Below are positions 1-3,923 of a stretch of 5,344 nt of DNA, piece after piece. Source of the stretch: an archaeon. GTDB taxonomy: Archaea; Hydrothermarchaeota; Hydrothermarchaeia; Hydrothermarchaeales; JALUUU01. The stretch lies in assembly GCA_027021185.1 (NCBI GenBank), contig JALUUU010000254.1:1-5344 (forward strand). Reading direction: 5' to 3'. The position numbers were made by a program, and so were the translations under genes. Each line of letters opens with the position of its first letter. Positions within the stretch are counted from its first letter, which is position 1. The notes under the pieces are model-generated. The model did not search any database. It was given only the letters and a program-made list of their open reading frames with translations, and had not been told where the DNA came from.

Positions 1-957
1 TCCTCTAACCTCTGTGCCCGCTATCGTGTCCTCGAGCCATTCCCTGGCTTTCTCGATGCCCTTGCGGTCCAGGTGCTCAGGCGGGCCAGCTATGACGATG
101 AGGGCCTTGTGGGCAGACCTGTAGTCGCAGGGGAGGAGAAGACGTCCCTTAACCGCGCGCTTCACGACGGAGACTATTCGGGAGGCCTTCCCTATCTCGT
201 ACTGGTCTTTTTTGAGGAGCTTTGAGAAGAAGCCCTGGGTGCGCACGGCTTCGGAGGCATAGCCGATGCTGCATATTCCACCCGCCCGGAGGGTGTTTAT
301 TATCTCGGAGGCGTCCACAACCATCTCCGCCACTTGGGCCCGGCTCCTTGTTTCGCCGGATCTGAAGAGAATGCCTAGACGCTTAACTATGTCGCTGTTT
401 ATCCTGTCGTAGGCCTGTCTAACGCTCTCCCCGGAGCGCAGGAAGGCTCCGTTATCCACCAGGATGGCGGCGTCGCACGCAGGGAGGAGGGCTTTGAGGC
501 TTCTTGCGGCGTTTAGGGTGTATATGTCCCCCTCATTCTCCGCGGGGAGGATCCCGATTCCATAGACGGGCTCATCGTATATCTGCTTCAGGCTTTTGCA
601 GACCACGCTTATTGCGCCGCTTCCGGTGCCTCCGCCCAGGCCAGCGACAACGAAAAACGCGTCTAGGGTGCTGACGTCAAACTTAGAGACCCTGTTAAGG
701 ATGATTTCTATCTCGTCTTCGGCTATACGTGCTCCCCTCTTATTGTCTGCTCCGACGCCGTGCCCCTTAACGACGGTTTCCCCTATCAGGATCCTGTCTT
801 CCTGGGGGATATAGCGCAGGCCCATTAGGTCGCTTTTAGCCGTGTTTATCGCCATGCACCTGATGGTATTGGGGAAGTGGCTCTTCTTGTCGTCAAGCAC
901 GAAATAGTCAGCAATTTTTCCGCCGGCTTGCCCCAGACCTATCACTAATACCTTCAT
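1..957 (-). CDS. cetZ: CetZ tubulin-like GTPase (C-terminus cut by window edge)
   Basis: The frame is open from an ATG at 957 to the left edge, giving 319 residues with no stop, so the 3' end is missing. The N-terminus has the nucleotide-binding loop GLGQAGGK (residues 7-14). The tubulin/FtsZ signature is GGGTGSG at 108-114; Ser instead of the FtsZ Thr is typical of CetZ and tubulin. KGHGVGADN (64-72), the LPAENEGDIYTLNAARS block (138-153) and the T7-loop segment VDASEII (214-220), with acidic Asp215 and Glu218, all match CetZ rather than FtsZ1 or FtsZ2. Family knowledge: CetZ proteins bind GTP, polymerise at the membrane or cell edge and control cell shape and motility in haloarchaea; family lengths are roughly 350-400 residues, so perhaps 30-80 residues are missing. 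The visible end, TEVRG, fits the start of a conserved CetZ segment. The gene is 39 bases downstream of leuD on the same strand, with its own ribosome binding site and a candidate promoter. The family assignment is firm; the cellular role in this organism is inferred. Confidence 0.95.
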   Translation of the reverse strand, partial: MKVLVIGLGQAGGKIADYFVLDDKKSHFPNTIRCMAINTAKSDLMGLRYIPQEDRILIGETVVKGHGVGADNKRGARIAEDEIEIILNRVSKFDVSTLDAFFVVAGLGGGTGSGAISVVCKSLKQIYDEPVYGIGILPAENEGDIYTLNAARSLKALLPACDAAILVDNGAFLRSGESVRQAYDRINSDIVKRLGILFRSGETRSRAQVAEMVVDASEIINTLRAGGICSIGYASEAVRTQGFFSKLLKKDQYEIGKASRIVSVVKRAVKGRLLLPCDYRSAHKALIVIAGPPEHLDRKGIEKAREWLEDTIAGTEVRG

Positions 958-964
958 GTTTTAT

Positions 965-969
965 CCTCC
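965..969 (-). promoter_or_regulatory. Shine-Dalgarno sequence of cetZ
   Basis: On the minus strand GGAGG lies 7 bases upstream of the cetZ ATG, inside the leader CGGAGGATAAAAC. It is a clear match to the archaeal 16S rRNA 3' end and fixes the start at 957. It is the best ribosome binding site in the window, in contrast to leuC and the DUF151 gene, where none is evident. Confidence 0.8.
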
Positions 970-996
970 GTGCGCGGTGCTAGTTTATAGATAGTC

Positions 997-1491
997 CTAC
1001 TCATATATACTTAACCTTTTTTTGGTGTACTCTACCAATCCGCCCGAGTTTAAAAGATTCAAAAGGAATTCGGGAAGAGGCTTGAAAACATAACTTTTAT
1101 TCGTTGTTAGATTCCTAATCACTCCTTTTTCAAAGTCTATCTCTAATTCGTCCCCATCCTCGGCAGAAACATCGCATTCCACCACGGGAAGGCCGATGTT
1201 TATGGCGTTTCTGAAGAATATCCTGGCGAAGGACTTGGCCACGACGCAGGATATCCCCGCCCCTATGAGGGCCCTTGGCGCGTGCTCCCTGGACGAGCCA
1301 CATCCGAAGTTCTCATCCGCTACCAGAATGTCGCCCTTTCTCACCTTCTCTGCGAAGCCAGGCCTGGCTTTCTCAAAGACGTGCTTCGCCAGCTCCCTGG
1401 CGTCCCCTGTCACCAGGTACTCCGCGGGGATTATCTGATCTGTGTCGACGTTTGCCCCGAATTTCCAGACCCTTCCTCTCATCTTCTTCAC
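997..1491 (-). CDS. leuD: Isopropylmalate isomerase family small subunit (LeuD)
   Basis: This is the swivelling small subunit of a heterodimeric aconitase-superfamily dehydratase; with LeuC it isomerises 2- to 3-isopropylmalate in leucine biosynthesis in the cytoplasm. At 164 residues from GTG it has the usual length for the short archaeal/bacterial form. Visible landmarks are GRVWKFGANVDTDQIIP (6-22), the substrate-specificity loop YLVT (25-28), the family signature NFGCGSSREHAP (61-72) and FARIFFRNAINIGLP (88-102). Homoaconitase (HacB) and citramalate dehydratase small subunits are close relatives. Val in the loop, where the methanogen homoaconitase has Arg, favours a substrate with a hydrophobic side chain, but this is inference. 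The GTG start overlaps the upstream methyltransferase stop (GTGA), which suggests translational coupling. An ATG at 1482 gives 161 residues, has its own AGGTGA site and fits the usual N-terminus (M-R-G-R-V-W) at least as well. Confidence 0.93.
   Translation of the reverse strand: MKKMRGRVWKFGANVDTDQIIPAEYLVTGDARELAKHVFEKARPGFAEKVRKGDILVADENFGCGSSREHAPRALIGAGISCVVAKSFARIFFRNAINIGLPVVECDVSAEDGDELEIDFEKGVIRNLTTNKSYVFKPLPEFLLNLLNSGGLVEYTKKRLSIYE
1002..1020 (-). promoter_or_regulatory. Candidate archaeal promoter of cetZ (BRE + TATA)
   Basis: Read on the minus strand, the sequence is AAAAGGTTAAGTATATATG: an A/G-rich BRE-like stretch followed by a TATATATG box at 1002-1009. With the usual archaeal spacing of about 25 bases from the TATA centre, transcription would begin near 980. 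That leaves a leader of roughly 22 bases carrying the GGAGG site. The element lies inside the last codons of leuD (KRLSIYE). Placement and spacing are good, but it is a sequence match only, and Lys/Arg/Ile/Tyr codons can produce such A/T-rich runs by chance. Confidence 0.5.
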
Positions 1492-1502
1492 CTTTTCTCA
1501 CC
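1488..1502 (-). promoter_or_regulatory. Two tandem ribosome binding sites for two possible leuD starts
   Basis: On the minus strand GGTGAG (1497-1502) sits 5 bases before the GTG at 1491. AGGTGA (1488-1493), which contains that GTG, sits 5 bases before the ATG at 1482. Both are good matches to the archaeal anti-Shine-Dalgarno sequence. AGGTGA also contains the methyltransferase stop TGA, so ribosomes finishing that gene would be placed on the leuD start. The sequence does not decide between the two starts. Confidence 0.55.
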
Positions 1503-2129
1503 AACTACGGCCCAGTTCACATGTCTGTGAATCGCTCCGGAGGCGTGTTTCTCCGCCTCCCATACCTCTTTGGCCTCCAGGATATTAAATCCTTTCATGG
1601 TATCCAGCACTTCTTCCTCGTCGAAGAAGTGCATCACCTTGCCTTCCACCACGAGGGTTCTCGGACCCAGGACCTCGCCCTCCCCCCGGCGGTAGCCCGG
1701 GTCTCGTGTGGAGGCGACGCTGAAGCCCAGGAGCCCGCCTTTGTCGAGGATCCTCTTCATCTCCTCCATGATGGTTCCGCGTTTTTCTCTTCTGAACAGG
1801 TGGAGAAAGTTGCTGCTCCAAACGCCTTCGAAGGATCTGTCTTCGAATTCAAGGGCCTCGCCTTTTCCCTGGATGAACACCGCCGGCAGCTCCTTCCAGA
1901 TTTCCCTGGCCAGCTCAACGGCGGCCTCGGAAGAGTCCACTCCGGTCACCAGGCATCCCTTCTCGGCGAGGTAGGCGCTGTCCCTTCCGTAGCCGCATCC
2001 CACCTCCAGCACCCGCGTTTTGCCCCTGGCCCTGAGGTGTTCTGCGAAGACTTTCACCCCTGTGGTCGGGGCTTTACCCCAGATTAATCCTTTTCTCCGG
2101 TATTTTCTGTTCCAGTAATCGAAGCTCAT
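1488..2129 (-). CDS. Class I SAM-dependent methyltransferase, TehB/thiopurine-methyltransferase-like
   Basis: The protein of 213 residues is a single Rossmann-fold methyltransferase domain, likely cytoplasmic. The SAM-binding motif I is VLEVGCGYGRDS (40-51). An acidic residue at the end of strand 2 (VTGVDSS, Asp65) would hold the ribose hydroxyls, and GEALEFEDRSFEGVWSSNFLHLF (90-112) gives motifs II and III. The N-terminal FDYWNRKYRRKGLIWGKAPT (3-22) resembles the opening of TehB-like and small-molecule methyltransferases, and the C-terminal HRHVNWAVVG (201-210) is a common end in that group. The start is the ATG at 2129, 14 bases after the leuC stop; no proper Shine-Dalgarno sequence is visible (AAGGG abuts the ATG). 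Its stop overlaps the leuD GTG. The fold is certain; the substrate is unknown. Its position between the two subunits of one dehydratase suggests, without proving, a link to carboxylic-acid metabolism. Confidence 0.9.
   Translation of the reverse strand: MSFDYWNRKYRRKGLIWGKAPTTGVKVFAEHLRARGKTRVLEVGCGYGRDSAYLAEKGCLVTGVDSSEAAVELAREIWKELPAVFIQGKGEALEFEDRSFEGVWSSNFLHLFRREKRGTIMEEMKRILDKGGLLGFSVASTRDPGYRRGEGEVLGPRTLVVEGKVMHFFDEEEVLDTMKGFNILEAKEVWEAEKHASGAIHRHVNWAVVGEKR
1539..1560 (-). repeat. 7-bp GC-rich inverted repeat (RNA stem-loop) before leuD
   Basis: The arms GGAGGCG (1539-1545) and CGCCTCC (1554-1560) pair perfectly around an 8-base loop, about 48 bases upstream of the leuD GTG and inside the methyltransferase codons. 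It is shorter than the neighbouring stem-loop but stronger per base pair. A role in leuD translation or mRNA processing is possible and unproven. Confidence 0.4.
1607..1632 (-). repeat. Perfect 10-bp inverted repeat (RNA stem-loop) in the methyltransferase gene
   Basis: The arms GCACTTCTTC (1607-1616) and GAAGAAGTGC (1623-1632) pair perfectly around a 6-base loop. In the mRNA this forms a stem-loop about 115 bases before the leuD start. It encodes HFFDEEEV, whose Phe and Glu codons (TTC, GAA) are complementary, so it may be a coding by-product. No T-tract follows, so it is not a terminator of the classic type. Confidence 0.5.
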
Positions 2130-2143
2130 CCCTTAATAGAAAA

Positions 2144-3418
2144 CTAACTCAGCTCCCTGGGGTCTGTTATCCTTCCCTTCAGAGCGCTGGCGGCCACCAC
2201 GGCGGGGTTGGCCAGGTACACCTCGCTGTCCTTGTGCCCCATCCTGCCGACGAAGTTGCGATTGGTAGAGGAAATGCAGCGCTCACCCTTGGCCAGGACG
2301 CCCATGTATCCTCCCAGGCAGGCACCGCATGTTGGGCCGCTGACATAGGCGTTGGCCTCCAGAAAGACCTTCACCAGTCCCTCCTCTATTGCCTGCTCGT
2401 ACACCTTCTTACTCGCCGGGACCACGATCATCCTGACGTTTTCATGAACCTTCCGATCCCTCATGATCTCCGCGGCTATCCTGAGGTCCTCGATCCTGCC
2501 GTTGGTGCATGAGCCCAGGTACGCCTGGTCTATAGCCACATCGCCGAGTTCTGCGGCGGGTGCCACATTGGAGGGCAGATAGGGCTTGGCCACGGTGGGG
2601 GGGATGTCGGCGGCATTGTATTCTAGGGTTTCGATGTATTCAGCGTTTTCATCCGCGTATACCGGGGTGTAGCTCCCCTTAACCCGTCCCTCCAGGTAGG
2701 AGAAGACCTTTTCATCAGGGGGGAAGATCCCCGCCTTGCCCCCTGCCTCGATGGCCATGTTGGCCATGCTTATCCTGTCAGCCAGGCTCATATCCTCGAT
2801 GGCCTTTCCGTAGAACTCCATGGACTTGTAGAGGGCGCCGTCAACGCCTATGTCTCCGATGATGTGGAGGATTATATCTTTGCCCATGACGTATCTTCCC
2901 GGTTCTCCATCCACGACCAGCTTCATGGTCTCCGGCACGCGGAACCACAGGCTCCCCAGGGCCATGGCCGATGCCGCCTCTGTGGAGCCCACACCTGTGG
3001 AGAAGGCTCCCAGGGCGCCGTAGGAGCATGTGTGGGAGTCAGCCCCTATTATCAGCCTCCCCGGCGCGGCGAAGCCGTCTTCGATCATCACCTGATGGCA
3101 TATCCCTGATACCCCCACCTCGTAGTAGTTCTCTATCCCGTACTTCCTGGCGAACAGCCTCATGGCCTTCGCCTGCTCGGCGCTGGCCACGTCTTTGTTG
3201 GGGACATAGTGATCCTGGATGAGCACCACCTTCTCTTTTATGGGCTCGACCCCGAATTTTTCGAAGACCTCGAAGGCGGGCAAGCCTGTGACGTCGTTGA
3301 GCATGACGTAGTCCACCTCTGCTTCCACGATCTCTCCAGGCTCGACATTATCCTTCCCCGCGGCCCGGGCTAGAATCTTCTCAGCGATAGTCATCGCCAA
3401 TAGATTCACGGCTCCCAT
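2144..3418 (-). CDS. leuC: Isopropylmalate isomerase family large subunit (LeuC)
   Basis: This is the catalytic [4Fe-4S] subunit that partners LeuD in reversible dehydration/hydration of isopropylmalate or a related 2-hydroxyacid. From the ATG at 3418 it has 424 residues, normal for the archaeal form. Numbered from there, landmarks are TIAEKILARAAG (10-21), DHYVPN (69-74), GADSHTCSYGALG (125-137), the first cluster cysteine in LGSCTNGR (Cys304), the other two in GPTCGACLG (Cys364, Cys367) and the C-terminal TNRNFVGRMGHKDSEVYL (385-402). All three iron-sulfur ligands are present, so the enzyme should be active. The start is uncertain: an ATG at 3448 adds 10 residues but falls inside the presumed promoter, and an ATG at 3394 (416 residues) gives MTIAEKILA, the commonest family beginning. 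No good ribosome binding site marks any of them. The large subunit does not separate isopropylmalate, citramalate and homoaconitate enzymes, so the leuC name rests partly on the LeuD loop. Confidence 0.93.
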   Translation of the reverse strand: MGAVNLLAMTIAEKILARAAGKDNVEPGEIVEAEVDYVMLNDVTGLPAFEVFEKFGVEPIKEKVVLIQDHYVPNKDVASAEQAKAMRLFARKYGIENYYEVGVSGICHQVMIEDGFAAPGRLIIGADSHTCSYGALGAFSTGVGSTEAASAMALGSLWFRVPETMKLVVDGEPGRYVMGKDIILHIIGDIGVDGALYKSMEFYGKAIEDMSLADRISMANMAIEAGGKAGIFPPDEKVFSYLEGRVKGSYTPVYADENAEYIETLEYNAADIPPTVAKPYLPSNVAPAAELGDVAIDQAYLGSCTNGRIEDLRIAAEIMRDRKVHENVRMIVVPASKKVYEQAIEEGLVKVFLEANAYVSGPTCGACLGGYMGVLAKGERCISSTNRNFVGRMGHKDSEVYLANPAVVAASALKGRITDPRELS

Positions 3419-3440
3419 TAAAAATATTTGCCGAAGGGGG

Positions 3441-3459
3441 AAAAGCATTTATCTTAAAA
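3441..3459 (+). promoter_or_regulatory. Candidate archaeal promoter of the DUF151 gene
   Basis: AAAAGCATTTATCTTAAAA follows a G-run and reads as a purine-rich BRE (GGAAAAG) plus a TATA-like ATTTATCTT. Its centre lies about 27 bases before the ATG at 3477, the distance expected for a transcript starting at or next to that ATG. There is no Shine-Dalgarno sequence, which also fits a leaderless mRNA. This is a positional and pattern argument without experimental support. Confidence 0.5.
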
Positions 3460-3460
3460 G
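3447..3460 (-). promoter_or_regulatory. Candidate archaeal promoter of leuC
   Basis: On the minus strand the same A/T core reads TTTTAAGATAAAT (3459-3447), preceded by ACACCC. Initiation about 25 bases downstream would be near 3420-3430, giving an almost leaderless mRNA for the ATG at 3418 and excluding the ATG at 3448. It is weaker than the plus-strand reading because the upstream BRE-like purines are missing. Confidence 0.35.
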
Positions 3461-3476
3461 GGTGTATCTAATAAAA

Positions 3477-3914
3477 ATGAAGGAAGAGGGGCAGTATCAG
3501 AAAGTTACAGTAAGCGGGGTTTTTATGACCAATGCTCCCGAGGGCATAACCCCCATAGTTTTCCTTGAGAATGAGGAGAAGAGAGTGCTGCCCATCTACA
3601 TCGGTGCCGCTGAGGCTTTTTCTATCCAAACCGCCCTGGAGGATGTCCCTTATCCCAGGCCCCTCACCCATGACCTAATGTTGACCATTATGGAGGAGCT
3701 TCACTCGAGGATTGAGAAGGTTATAATAGATGACCTCAACGACGGAATCTTCTTCGCCAGAATAGTCGTGAGGAAGGACGGAGAGGAATACGAGTTCGAC
3801 GCAAGGCCGAGCGACAGCATAGCCCTGGCCATACGCACAAAGGCCCCTGTGTACGTCTCCAAGGAAGTTATGGAGCAGGCGGCCGTCGACAAAGACGCCT
3901 ACCAGTTCAAATAG
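3477..3914 (+). CDS. DUF151 / bifunctional nuclease (BFN) domain protein
   Basis: The product has 145 residues from the ATG at 3477 and is essentially one BFN domain. Landmarks are VSGVFMTN (13-20), the strand IVFLENEEKRVLPIYIGAAEA (27-47), YPRPLTHDLM (59-68) and DARPSDSIALAIRTKAPVYVS (108-128); the RPLTHDL and ARPSDSIALA blocks are diagnostic. There is no signal peptide or membrane segment, so it should be cytosolic. Family knowledge: plant members were reported to have RNase and DNase activity and the Thermotoga protein TM0160 has a solved structure, but the role in archaea is not established. An in-frame GTG at 3462 would add five residues (M-Y-L-I-K); the ATG is preferred because the TATA-like element upstream places transcription start almost exactly there. 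It diverges from leuC and converges on the kinase gene, so it is probably a single-gene transcript. The domain call is secure; nuclease activity is not demonstrated by sequence. Confidence 0.92.
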   Translation: MKEEGQYQKVTVSGVFMTNAPEGITPIVFLENEEKRVLPIYIGAAEAFSIQTALEDVPYPRPLTHDLMLTIMEELHSRIEKVIIDDLNDGIFFARIVVRKDGEEYEFDARPSDSIALAIRTKAPVYVSKEVMEQAAVDKDAYQFK

Positions 3915-3923
3915 CCTGATCCG

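Noticed and set aside
1..957. FtsZ1 or FtsZ2 cell-division protein instead of CetZ.
   Set aside because: GGGTGSG, KGHGVGADN and the VDASEII T7 loop match CetZ, while FtsZ normally has GGGTGTG and an N-x-D-F-A-D type T7 loop.
1355..1370. Perfect 16-bp palindrome AAGCCAGGCCTGGCTT inside leuD.
   Set aside because: It is real, but it encodes the conserved-looking K-A-R-P-G-F segment, has no loop, lies deep in the gene and has no second copy that I saw. A chance codon effect is the simplest explanation.
1275..2087. Long plus-strand open frame of 270 codons opposite leuD and the methyltransferase.
   Set aside because: It lies antisense to two well-conserved genes, its protein is low-complexity (Pro, Ser, Arg, His) and matches no family I recognise. 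It is a by-product of high-GC codon use on the other strand.
2130..2143. TTTTCTATT between leuC and the methyltransferase as an archaeal T-rich terminator.
   Set aside because: The T-run is short, and tight spacing with the downstream genes argues for co-transcription.
2234..2512. Plus-strand open frame of 92 codons opposite the leuC 3' half.
   Set aside because: It is antisense to the iron-sulfur ligand region of LeuC, and its composition reflects that strand only.
3446..3448. ATG at 3448 as the leuC start.
   Set aside because: It lies within the A/T-rich promoter core, the extra residues are not typical of the family, and transcription probably starts downstream of it.
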